Source: Polytrichum commune
Lineage: Eukaryota; Streptophyta; Polytrichopsida; Polytrichales; Polytrichaceae
Direction of reading: 5' to 3'
Assembly (NCBI GenBank): GCA_950295325.1
Contig: OX485803.1
Coordinates: 72,741,554-72,805,553, forward strand
Length of the DNA: 64,000 bases
The position numbers and the translations under genes were made by a program. Positions 24,506 through 33,979 of the stretch are shown piece by piece. The notes beneath the pieces are model-generated. The model saw only the letters and a list, made by a program, of their open reading frames with translations, ran no database searches and had not been told where the DNA came from. Positions within the stretch are counted from its first letter, which is position 1; every line of letters begins with the position of its first letter.

Positions 24506-26135
24506 TAGCATTGTGTAGTTCCACACGAAATATCATATTTGGTGTACTTATGCTATTTGGGTAAAAAATGATACTCTTAGTAAAATATCATTGCATTGCG
24601 TAACTCCAAATGGTAACCCACGCTAATCAGACAAAACAATGTAGCTTGTGAAATCAATTGCATGGTCGCATTGGCTTTAAGCCCAATTGGATGACTAATT
24701 GTGGCCATGAAATTTGAACATGAGCACAACGGAAACCCCTTATAGTTCAATATCCTTTCTTTTCTAAACAAATCTAACCTTAGAGACCCCAATTGGACTA
24801 ATTAAATTAAATTGGAATGAATCAACCACAAACCTACAGGGGCCATCAAATTTTTAATGGACCCTCTTACATGGCCATCATGGCTCCTAACCTTGTAGCA
24901 CCCACGCATACGTCAATGGTTTTGGTCCATCTAAGCACTACATTAGCACAATGTGTATTATGCACATTTTGCTCAAATCATAAAGGGCCAAAGCATGGTA
25001 AGTGAACAAAAGTTGTACCTTGTCAATTTAGAGGTGCAAGTAGTCATATTTCCTAGTTATAGAACTCAAAAAAATAATTATGATTCATGTTAAAGTAATT
25101 AATAAGGTGGGTCATGATGTTTTCATAAATATATTTGCAAACTACATGATTTACATCTATAGAAGTAGATTCTAAAGTTTGGAGAATCTACGTATAATTG
25201 TTGATTTTTGGAAATGAGGGTGAAATAGACCTTAAGAAAATACATTTTGCTTTAAAATTTGTGGCGCACTAACATACAATATGATCTTGCCAAATACTTA
25301 AACCGTACACACAAATCATAACAAATTTTGAAATGAAGTAGGTTTTAGTTGAAATAGACCACCCAATTTGGGATCTACTTCATATGTATCTTCATAATAC
25401 TAATGAGGCACATTTTTGTACTATGTTTGATCCAAACCCAATGGAGGGCTCCATGATCTCGAAATGACATTTTGTATAGAATTGAGCCTACTTCCCTTAC
25501 CATATATGAAATTGGATCATAGTGGAAGGGCATACCACTTTTCTTGTTCACTTTACCATGTTTTGACCCTAAACACTTATGGTAGGTACTATGAAATAGC
25601 TCATTGTCATTTATAAATTAAGATGTATATTGCAAATATGTTCAATCTAGATCTAGAAACAACCTAACTTTAGCTCTTGGGGAGGTCACTTGTTGTAGGA
25701 TATCAAAAACCACATGTGAAAAATATAGGATGGAACACTATATTCAGTAATTGGAGACTTTTTGTTGATTATGAGACTATATAAGGATGCACTTTTCAAA
25801 ATTGGACCAGTAATGACGACTAAAAATCCCATATGTATAATGGTATGCTACTATTATTATACATAAAGGCATGAAAGTGAACAAAAATGTGAGGCATACA
25901 TGAAAATAGTTGCGTATGAAATGACAACTCGTTATGAATGGAAGGGAAGATGCGAAGAATGAATGGAAGTTGAATGAATTAATTGGGATTGAAATACAAT
26001 TATAATGGAAATACCATCAATGTCTTGAGTAACTTGGAATAGCATAGAAAGTAAGCACTTAAATATGTTCTACACCTAAGCCCATTTAGGGAGTCCGTCC
26101 CACTAGAACGCTTCTAGTCACACTAGTCCGACCCA
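24506..26135. other. AT-rich intergenic stretch, left flank of the 15-kb element
   Basis: No gene seen. No obvious terminal inverted repeat or target duplication was found at the left boundary of the 26-41 kb block. Confidence 0.4.
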
Positions 26136-26444
26136 CTATTTTTTTTCCGCGGCCTTGTCCTTGTTTTTGGCAGCCTCCATGGCCCTGAAAATCTCCGGCC
26201 CGCGGCTATAACCGTTTCTGTTAGCGGACCCGGAATACCCGCCGTTCTTCCAAATTTCCGGACGCGCTCCCAAATTGTGGGGAGTGGTATTGTGAGTGGA
26301 ATACGAGTGCGTTTGCGAGAGGGAATGTCTTGCGCTACGGCGGAGGGCCAAACAACGATCGGACTCGGATGATGCGGCCTTGAGGGCGTGCCTATCCAAG
26401 GAGGACGTGGAGGAGGGCCGGGCACCAAGCGAGCGGGTAGCCAC
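26136..26444 (-). CDS. Exon 7: C-terminal exon
   Basis: 102 codons plus stop, VATRSLGARPSSTSSLDRHA to AAKNKDKAAEKK, after acceptor TTTCGCAG. Gly/Asn/Ser-rich with a Lys-rich tail, probably disordered. Phase 0 with exon 6. Confidence 0.6.
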   Translation of the reverse strand: MATRSLGARPSSTSSLDRHALKAASSESDRCLALRRSARHSLSQTHSYSTHNTTPHNLGARPEIWKNGGYSGSANRNGYSRGPEIFRAMEAAKNKDKAAEKK

Positions 26445-29400
26445 CTGCGAAACAACGTCATAGGAAGATAAAAATAGGAATGGAGTGGGGAAAATAATGA
26501 GGGCGGTTTGGGATGGGCGCTCGTAAAGAGAACGGCACGCAAACGGAAGACAAGGAAAGCAAAAGCGGGAAAGGGGTTTAGGGTTGAGGAGGGCACCTTG
26601 GCTTTGGGGACCTCCACGCGGGGAACGGTGGGAACGAGGGGGGCGTCGACGGGGGCATCCGGAGCCGATGGAACTATTGCACTGTTGAATGGTGGGGGGG
26701 AGTCGAGGCGTGGAGGGCCCACGATAGCGGAGGACGTTGCGGGGGGAGGAACGGACTCGGCGGGGGAGGTGTGGCAACGGGGGCCTTCCATGCGGAGACG
26801 CCGGCTCGGCCCGCGACGAGCGACGACGTCATCCTTAGAGGGCGAGAGGTGCCCCAAACGAACGAGCGTCCGTTTCTCCTTGGAGAGGGGGGAGGGCGAC
26901 GGGGCGTACGCGCGGGCGACAAGTGCTGGGGGCGGGCTGTTGACGACGCCGTCGTCGATGCCGACGTCGCGGGAGTAATCCACGGCCGAGGCCGCGTCGA
27001 CCGCCGAGAACTGGTAGAGGGATGGCATTTGGAAGTCCGTGACGTCGCGGGAAGGGGAGCGAGGGGGCGATTTGGGACAGGAAGGGCCGTCGAGTACCGG
27101 GGCGTCACATATGGGGGCAGACTAAGGAGGCCAACAACAACAACAACAAAAACAACAAAAACAGACATCCAAAAACAGAGCAAGCATTAGATATGTGAAC
27201 CACATGATAACAAGCAAAGACATGGAGGAATTTCAAATCAATTTATTGAATTTGGCGAGCCTCATGATGCTCTTATATACATTATCGCGGGGGCTTAGTG
27301 CCGCATTGCCGAAGGGGTTGGACCTAACAAAAAATGGGATGCTACCGGCGTGGAGCACGAGCCTTCTAAGGTAGGGGGCTAGCCTATCGACCAAAAATGT
27401 GTCTTGCCTATCGCCGGTCCAAGTGTCCGGGAAGATGACGTTGCCCGGGGGGTTCAAGACGCTCTTGGTGGGGCTGTCGTCGATGAGGAGGGTGTTCTCA
27501 GGAGTCGGCCACCACCCGTGGGGTGTCCCCTGCAGCCGGGGGACGCCTCGCCATAGTTTGGAGTGGAGGACCTTGAGGAACTGTTGTCCTCCGCCCCGAC
27601 CGCCAAACTTGGGCACCGGTCGGCCTTTCTCGTCGAGCAGCTTGTCGCAGTCCTCTTGGCCGAGGACGAGGCAAGGGCTCTGGAGATCACGGAACAAGAA
27701 ATCCACGATGGACTCCATGTTCTCCATGACCATGGAGCTCCACACAATGACGTGTGCGAACTCGACCACCTCGCGAAGGAAGTCGCGCAGGCCGGGATGG
27801 GCGCGGACAGCCTTGCGGTTTATGAGGGTGTCGAGCTCGCCGTCATAGTCCCTTTCGTCGGGGTGACGGAAGGGACGCGTGTGGACCTTGGGGATGTGTT
27901 GGGTGTGACACAAGACCCCATTGAGGTCAAAAACTATGAAAGGCTTGTTCCAAGTGTGAGGTCCACTGGTCGAGGGGTTGCGACCTATCTCCGGGGGGTC
28001 CTGTGATGAACAACGCGACTAGTTTAATGCTATGATCCAATAATGAAATTTTTGCGTAGAAAATGAAGACGATGCATTATGGGAAAAGACGAGGAAGTGA
28101 GGAGAGTGCAAGGAAAATGTGCACAAGGGCACACTTGCGAACGACCGTTCGTGAATGAAGGCTGCACGGGCGGTGCATTTACGAGCGGTCGTTCGTGAAG
28201 GAGGTGGACACGGGGTCGCACCCTTTCACGAACGAGCGTTCGTGAATGAGGTGGATACACAAGAATGAACATAATCGCATCAACATCCACAATATACGAG
28301 AAGGGGTCGAGGGCAAAGAATTTGAAGCAATGCAATGCAGATAACATGGGCCCATATATTAATCCGTTGAGTATTTACATTTCTCACATGATAGTCTATC
28401 ACATTTTCCTAAGGCAAAATGATGCCGTGTCCTACAAAACTGGTCGTCCATAAGCGGGGTCGGTGAAGAGGGCTCGCGTGGGCCAGGGGGTGTCGATGAA
28501 GAGAAAAACACCGCGATGTTAGTGAGGTTACGAATGCGCGTTCGCAAAAAATGGTATTCTCATAGGAGATTTACCTCGTCATCGGGGGGAGGGGAAGCGG
28601 CGCTGGACCGAGCAGCAGGTCCCTCCTCAATGATTAACGAACGCGCGTTCGTAACCTCCACAGCCACAGCTGCCTCCGTTTCCATGGCGTCGGCCTCACG
28701 CTCCGACTGAGAGGCATGTGTATGCTGGATGCGCAGCACGTTGTCATCCTCGGCGCCTAGGTCGAGCGCGTCCATCCGGACATCCTCCATCCACGCGGCA
28801 GGGGTCTCTTCCACGTCCATCCCTTGCACTCCTGCTGCGTCATTGGGGCTCCCCTGCGTGTCCTCCACAATGATCATGTCAGTGTGTCGCGCAGAGTCAT
28901 CGCCCTGTCTGTGTACTACCCTGGGGACGACGGTGAAAGAGGTTGTTTCGGTGTCTGTGGACAGTCCTACCCTTGAAGGGGGAGGGGTGAGGACTGCAGG
29001 ACCTGAAGATTCACGAACGCGCGTTCGTAAATCTTCGTCCTCCTGGATGGCCGCCGCGACAGCATCGTGGGAGGTGGTCGACGGAACTTCTGGGGGCGGA
29101 GGAGTCCCAACAGGCGTAGGGTGGGGCGCGGATTGGTGTGATGGTCCTCCTGGGAAATGGCCCTGCGGGGGGTACTGGCCCTGCGGTGGGTATTGGCCTG
29201 GCGGGGGGTATTGCGATGGGTATCCTCCAGGGAAGGGGTAAGCCGGCTGGGGGGGCGCCGAGAAGCTCTGCATCTTGTTGAGCATGGCGAGGATGGCGTC
29301 CGTTTTCATGTTGGATTGCCTTAGCTCCTCCTGAATTGCTCTCATCTTCTTCGCATTCTCCTCAGCAGCCTTCGCCATGTCCTCTTTCATCTTCTGCTCG

Positions 29401-32400
29401 AGCTTGGCGTTAAGCTCGGCGACGGAAAGGGCCTCCTCCTTGACCCGCTTGTTCTTGTCGAAGTCGGCCCCTTGCTCGACCATTATCTCCATATCTCCCT
29501 CGTCCTCGTCGGAGACCTCGATGATTGCCCCCGGAGGCAGCTCCACGTAGGGGGTCTTCCTCATCTTCTGCCTAGTGTTGCGGAAGTGGTCCAACGACGG
29601 GCGGGAGCGTTGGTCCAGAAGGTCGAGGTTCTCCATCTTGGGAACCACGACTGGCCTGGGCAACACCGATGTCGAGCATCCCCCGGGAGTGCCGAATGCC
29701 TCCGCCCCAGACGTTCGCGCGGGGAAGACATCTTGGGTTGTCCCCGCGGACAACCCCGTGTATCCACCCGGAGTCCCCTGCACGTCGGATGGGTTTCCCG
29801 ACGGCCCCAAAATTCGCAGAGGCGTGACGTCCAAGGATCGGATGATCGCCTCGACGTTGTAGGAGGGCGCGGGCTCATCGTCGTCCGTCTCCATGGCGGG
29901 CATGCCCTCGTCGATGGGCATGTTGATGTCCGTCCTTGGGAGGGACATGTCCTCCAGGTCCATCGTGGAGGCCTTCGCCCTGTGCACCTGGGAGTCCTCG
30001 TCGACGGCGTCAACGAAGTTGTTGACGACCAGGCCCAACATTTGAGATCCAAGCAAATATGTTAGAATATACGAACGTACGTTCGTAAAAATCAACGACG
30101 AAAAACAATGTCATCAAACACCAAAACAGGTTGAGGTGAACTTTACGAACGAGCGTTCGTAAATATCAGTTGGAGAGCTTACCATCGCAGCGTACATGAA
30201 CTTGCTGCCTCCACAAACATTGTACACGGTCTCTCCGCTTATTGCCACGCTTTGCAACACGGAGACGTAGAACTCCAACCTGAGTTCCAGCGTCGGGAAG
30301 ACAGTGTACAACGTCTCCTGCAGCAGATCCTTGGGAGGGGATGGGGGATGCTATAGATCTTCTTGAACATAGTATTTGCCCTGACAGGGGCTCGCCCATT
30401 CCGAAGCGCGTTGTACGTCAAGAAAACGAGGCTGACCGCCCCCACCTGTTTGTTTCCCCTGGCCTCGTTGATGGCCACGATCCCTTCCGTCTTGGCGGGC
30501 ACGTAAGTGCTGTGGAAGATGTTGTACTCGAATTTGATCGTCCTCTCGTACAGGTCGACTACAGCAGAGAGCTTCTCCTGCTCCACTATCCACAGCCAAA
30601 CGTGAGGCTCCCTCATGTCCGGCGACTTGTGCTCCTTGAACTTGGCCATGAAGGGGTTGTAGAAGGGCATGTCCTTCCCCCCCTGCCTCGACGCACCGGG
30701 GATCCCCCTGAAATCGATCGGGGCAAATGGGCACCCCCGTCGATCCTCCCTCACCTCCGCCCTGTTGAGGGTCCCGTCCCACTTGGAAAATGTGACCCTC
30801 TCCACTCCGGTTGTCACCAAACAAAATCTGGCCACTCCTTCGAATGTGGCCATCCTCTTCCGCGCCAAAAACCTTTTGTATTGCTCCACCTCCTGGGGAT
30901 CCGTCTCGGTTTTCTTTGTCCTCTTGTTCCCCTTCTGCTTCAAAATGGAGGCGTGCTCCTTGACAAGACAACGCATTGAGGCTCCGGAGATGTTGTAGTC
31001 GACCTTGAACATCTTCCAGCTAGCCCAATTAATGTCCCCGTCGGCTAGGATGAGTGCGTACTCTAGTATTAGGGCGCTCAACTCCCTCATTGCAACAGTC
31101 TTCAGCTTGCAGTGTTCGCACCATTTCTTGATGGAATACGTGCCGGGCTTGTGTCTTGGCCTCTTCAAAAATATCTTCGGGTATGGGATGGTTCTTCCCA
31201 CTGTGTTCCCAAGAAGATGGACCGCGCACCTCTGCAACTCGGACTCTGTTAACCCTTGAAGGGACCTGAAGAACTCCCTCAGTAGTGGAGGGGCCTCCCC
31301 GGTCTTTTCCGCGCTGTATTTCTCCTCGGTGTCGGGGTTGACCAAATCGCCCGAGCTGTGCGCATCAAAAAATTGTGTCCACAACTCCCAAGTGTCCCTG
31401 TTGCAACACATGAGGCGGAGCTCACCCTTGAGCTCCAGGACAGACTTGGTGGATGTGGATTTCATATCGATGGAGGAGAACTTGTCCACCATCGCGTCGC
31501 AGAATGCCTGCAGCAAGAAAGGCATCAGTAATGCACAAAATACGAACGCACGTTCGTAAATTTGAATGTCAAAGAACTTCAAAATTTGAATGTCAGAGAT
31601 ATTTACGAACGTTCGTTCGTAAACTCACCTTCCATTGTGGAGATGGCGTCTTCGCGTTCTCCCTTTCTTTAGGGGGGCACCCGTGGGCGACCCAGACGTC
31701 CCTTGCAGCCACTATGTTGGCTGCCCACGACGCCTCGAAGGCCTTGATCTTGTTGCCGGAGTTGAGGAAGGTGGAAATCTTCCGCAGTTTGTCCCAATCG
31801 TCCGACCACACCAAGAACGTCTTCCAGTAGCGCAAGTCTGCCTTCAACTCATGCTGGAAGTTGTCGTCCTTGAGGATTATCTGGGACGCCTCCAAGCTGT
31901 GTTGTCCGTCTATAATCCAGAACTCTCCATTCTGGATCCGTGGCCAGTCCTTCTCCGTCGGACGGGATGTCAGCCCCTTCGGCATGACGCAGACGGTCTG
32001 CCTATCCCACTTGACATTGTTCATTAGATTATTGATCTGCCACTTCACACCACCGCTCTCGCGAGACCGAACCACCCATTTGTTGGGGGACATCTCGCAC
32101 TTGAAGCAGTCCACGTTGAATGTGAAGTGGCGTCTCATGGGCCAAAAATCCTTCGAGTAGTTGTTGAAGTCTCGAAGGATCCTCGTGGCCTTCATAGCGT
32201 CAGGGTTCTCGCCCTTTTTCAAGAGGGTAGGCATTACGACAGGCGAGGTCACCTCCGCGGTCTCTGTTACTCCCGATTTCTCCATCTCATCCCTTGTCCT
32301 CTTCGATGGCGTGGAGTGTCTGCTGGGGCCCTCCGTCGCCCTGCTCGCGGAAGGCACAGGCCTGGGTGCACTTCTAGATCCTCCTGCCCCTGATGTGGAT

Positions 32401-33973
32401 GGTTTCCTGGGGCTCTTCTTCTTGTTGTTGGCCTCAGTGACCACACTGTTGTACTTGGAGATGTTCAATGCAAGGGCGGTCAATTTCCTTGCCGTCCAGT
32501 ATGGGCTCAACGCATATTTGGAGAAGAGGCCGTCCAGGTCGAAGTGCTTGGCATCTTCGACTACGTTCATTTGGGCGTATTGGTAGGAGAAGGTATGTTT
32601 TTGGTAATGCAATAGGAGGTTGATATGATCTTTCTTGTCCAGAATTACATACTCCCCCTGGGCCTCTATGGACTCTATCTCCCACGTCTTCATTTGAACC
32701 CACTGTTCGGGTTGGTCCGGTCTTGTCTCCAGCTCGTAGGTGAATCGCATGCAGAAGAGGCCGTCTGCGGACTTCTCTGGCAGAGCCGTCCACTCCCCCA
32801 TGAAGTCCTCCTTGGGGACAAAGTTGTTGTTGCCGTTATCGTCGGACACCGACTCTGGGAGGCGATCGACCTGCACCGCGAACATCTCAATCGCGCTTCT
32901 GCTTGATCTTGCCATCTGCAACATAATATAAACATTTAGTGTTGAGTTTACGGATGAGCGTTCGTAAACGACATGCAAATCCAAGATACTACTCATTATG
33001 AATGTATTTGTTGCAATACATTTTGATTATATTTACGAACGATCGTTCGTAAAGGAGGTGGTTTTCTGGGTTGTTTTTTCACATTTCAGACCATCTTCAC
33101 AATAAAATAAATGTTTACAATAGTAATTATGAACGTTCGTTCGTGAGTGATACCCACCAGGCCCGACACTACTATCTGCATTTTGGGTTTGGTTGCATAA
33201 AATAAGTCATTCATCTATTTGATTCAGAATCTTTTCATCATATTTTACGAACGATCGTTCGTAAATAAATGTGTTTTGGTCGGTTAAATTAAGATTGCAC
33301 TCTTTTACGAACGCGCGTTCGTAAATAGGTATTCATATTTAAATATTTCTAAGTAATTGTGTATTTGGTTTAAATATATTACAAGGGGATTGGGTATTTG
33401 GTTTGATTTTTCAATTGTTTAATTGTGACGATATTGTGGTAAATATGTTGGTTTTCCCAGCTTACTTTACGAACGCGCATTCGTAATGTTCTGGATTTGT
33501 GCATTGGGTTTAGGGTATTTACGAACGATCGTTCGTAAATTGCTTGGCTAGTGCTTTAGGGTGCGGGTATTTACGAACGAGCGTTCGTAAAATTGGTTGT
33601 CAGACTATGTATTCGCATTTACGAACGATCGTTCGTAAATGTGGCTAATTTGGATATTTTCTTGCATATTGTTCGTACATATACGTATTCGTATATGTAC
33701 GAATACGTATACGGTGGACTATACTTCTTGCCCTCGCAAGAATGCTTGCAAGTGCTTGGCCAGAATGGTTGAATTGAAGAAAAAAAAAAAAAATCAAAAC
33801 ACAATTGAACTTCAGAATGAATATCAAAGCTCAGAATGCATGCAAAACCTGCCAAAGCTCATAATACAAACGAAACAAATAGAAATCAACAATGAACCAA
33901 TTGAAGATGTGGGTTGTGAGTTTAGAAGGATTGATGGACTCACATTGAAGTGTTCTAAACCCAAATTGTTCAT
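26136..33973 (-). CDS. Large seven-exon gene: ParB/DGQHR-like, coiled-coil, FCP1-like HAD protein
   Basis: Proposed exons (minus strand order): E1 33979-33944, E2 32915-31629, E3 31507-30183, E4 30041-28575, E5 28000-27281, E6 27121-26597, E7 26444-26136 (stop TAG). Every junction is phase 0, which supports one transcript of about 1,890 codons. Donors are GTGAGT, GTGAGT, GTAAGC, GTAAAT, GTATAT and GTGCCC. Acceptors are TTGCAG, CTGCAG, missing for E4, CACAG, CTTAG and CGCAG. Domain order: ParB/DGQHR-like motif (E2), unknown (E3), coiled coil and Tyr/Pro/Gln repeats (E4), FCP1/SCP-like HAD (E5), disordered tail (E6-E7). E3 has an apparent 1-nt deletion at 30333-30335. Codon third positions are G/C-rich, unlike the flanks. 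It could instead be two or three genes, with E5-E7 as a separate phosphatase gene. It lies divergent to the + strand gene at 37.9 kb. Confidence 0.55.
26597..27121 (-). CDS. Exon 6: Pro/Ala-rich, probably disordered
   Basis: 175 codons, SAPICDAPVLDGPSCPKSPP to PRVEVPKAK, after the acceptor GGCCTCCTTAG preceded by a T/G-rich tract. Contains MPSLYQFSAVDAASAVDYSR and many Pro and basic residues. No recognised domain. The donor GTGCCC is weak. The opposite-strand frames in this GC-rich stretch are shadows. Confidence 0.6.
27281..28000 (-). CDS. Exon 5: FCP1/SCP-like HAD phosphatase domain
   Basis: 240 codons starting DPPEIGRNPSTSGPHTWNK after CATCACAG. KPFIVFDLNGVLCHT is the HAD motif I region; FCP1/SCP phosphatases have DxDxT there, here D-L-N-G-V, so the second Asp is lost. 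VRAHPGLRDFLREVVEFAHV and IVWSSMVMENMESIVDFLF follow, matching the family's motif II area (W-S/T-S). Then NTLLIDDSPTKSVLNPPGNV is the motif III/IV region (LIDDS). Family proteins dephosphorylate the RNA polymerase II tail or related targets. With the altered nucleophile motif, activity here is uncertain. DLNG variants are common in plant HAD relatives, so this may be a captured host domain. Confidence 0.8.
28137..28545. repeat. Dyad motif cluster, intron E4/E5 (4 copies)
   Basis: Copies of ACGAACG-NN-CGTTCGT at 28137, 28181 (one arm mismatch), 28228 (perfect, extended with TTC/GAA) and 28530 (two mismatches). All lie in the proposed intron 28001-28574 of the large gene, or alternatively in the promoter of a separate phosphatase gene. 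Confidence 0.85.
28575..30041 (-). CDS. Exon 4: coiled coil plus Tyr/Pro/Gln repeat tract
   Basis: 489 codons from MLGLVVNNFVDAV to SPPPDDE before GTAAAT. An acidic region is followed by a predicted coiled coil (AELNAKLEQKMKEDMAKAAE then ENAKKMRAIQEELRQ), then repeats of QYPPQG in YPSQYPPPGQYPPQGQYPPQ, then a Ser/Pro-rich acidic tail. No AG acceptor precedes the ATG: the sequence is GGATCTCAA|ATG where CAG is expected. The acceptor may have mutated, or this exon may start a separate transcript. Two dyad motifs lie inside the coding sequence (28637 and 29013), in different reading frames. Confidence 0.75.
28637..29028. repeat. Dyad motif, two copies inside exon 4
   Basis: Perfect cores with central CG at 28637-28652 and 29013-29028. 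On the coding strand they read TNARS and RTRVRE, that is, in two different frames, so the DNA palindrome rather than the peptide appears to be what is kept. Confidence 0.85.
30071..30160. repeat. Dyad motif, two copies in intron E3/E4
   Basis: Cores at 30071-30086 (centre TA) and 30145-30160 (centre AG, flanked by TTT/AAA). The second lies about 20 nt inside the donor GTAAGC. Confidence 0.9.
30183..31507 (-). CDS. Exon 3: unidentified globular region with a frameshift
   Basis: Begins AFCDAMVDKFSS after CTTGCTGCAG and ends SKFMYAAM before GTAAGC. It is continuous to ...FKKIYSIPHPLP, where the frame breaks. Restoring frame needs one extra base in the GGG run at 30333-30335 (plus strand), after which DLLQETLYTVFPTLELRLEF and then YVSVLQSVAISGETVYNV continue without stops to the donor. 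Exon length is 1,325 nt, one short of a multiple of three, as expected for a single deletion. A Lys-rich KQKGNKRTKK stretch is visible. I recognise no domain. The break could be genuine decay or an assembly error. Confidence 0.7.
31542..31620. repeat. Dyad motif, two copies in the 121-nt intron E2/E3
   Basis: Cores at 31542-31557 (centre CA) and 31605-31620 (centre TT, flanked TTT/AAA). The second begins directly inside the donor: the intron starts GTGAGTTTACGAACG. Two dyads take up about a third of this short intron (31508-31628). Confidence 0.9.
31629..32915 (-). CDS. Exon 2: ParB/DGQHR-like domain
   Basis: 429 codons beginning MARSSRSAIEMF directly after TTGCAG (acceptor at 32916). About residues 1-165 are a globular, unidentified region. 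Residues about 175-235 are a basic Ser/Pro linker with nuclear-localisation character (NNKKKSPRKPS, SKRTRDE). The last 180 residues include GEFWIIDGQHSLEASQIIL followed by LNSGNKIKAFEASW. The IDGQHxLxA segment matches the signature of ParB-like/DGQHR-type nucleases and DndB-like proteins (family knowledge), with Ser in place of the usual Arg. The exon ends QWK before GTGAGT. Function is unproven; binding or cleavage of DNA is plausible. Confidence 0.75.
32950..33636. repeat. Dyad motif array (9 copies) in the proposed first coding intron
   Basis: Cores start at 32950 (degenerate), 33035, 33129, 33247, 33307, 33469, 33521, 33573 and 33621, most flanked by TTTA/TAAA. Centres include AT, TT, CG and AG. 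Spacing is irregular (48-162 bp), unlike a tandem satellite. They fill the 1.03-kb interval 32916-33943 upstream of exon 2. Confidence 0.9.
33672..33703. repeat. Inverted repeat, 14-bp arms, 4-nt loop
   Basis: TTCGTACATATACG / CGTATATGTACGAA around TATT. The outer TTCGTAC/GTACGAA resembles half of the neighbouring dyads but the structure is different. It lies at the edge of the dyad array. Confidence 0.8.
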
Positions 33974-33979
33974 GGCTTG
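33944..33979 (-). CDS. Exon 1 of the large gene (tentative start exon)
   Basis: After TTTTTTCAG at 33980-33988 the exon reads CAAGCC then ATG (33973) AACAATTTGGG, encoding MNNLGLEHFN, then the donor GTGAGT (33938-33943). It joins in frame to MARSSRS of exon 2. The upstream acceptor implies a non-coding 5' exon in the 34.0-34.4 kb region. Supported only by splice signals and phase. Confidence 0.4.

Noticed and set aside
28359-28487. Short terminal exon ending MDDQFCRTRHHFALGKCDRLSC
   Set aside because: It could be joined to exon 4 in phase after GCGAG at about 28488, giving a Cys-rich tail and stop, but the acceptor is poor. The CACAG acceptor at 28001 with the HAD exon is better. Kept only as an alternative end of the gene.
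28729-30065. Plus-strand ORFs of 170 and 197 aa opposite exon 4
   Set aside because: Shadows of the GC-rich minus-strand coding sequence. The minus frame has the coiled coil, repeats and consistent splice phases.
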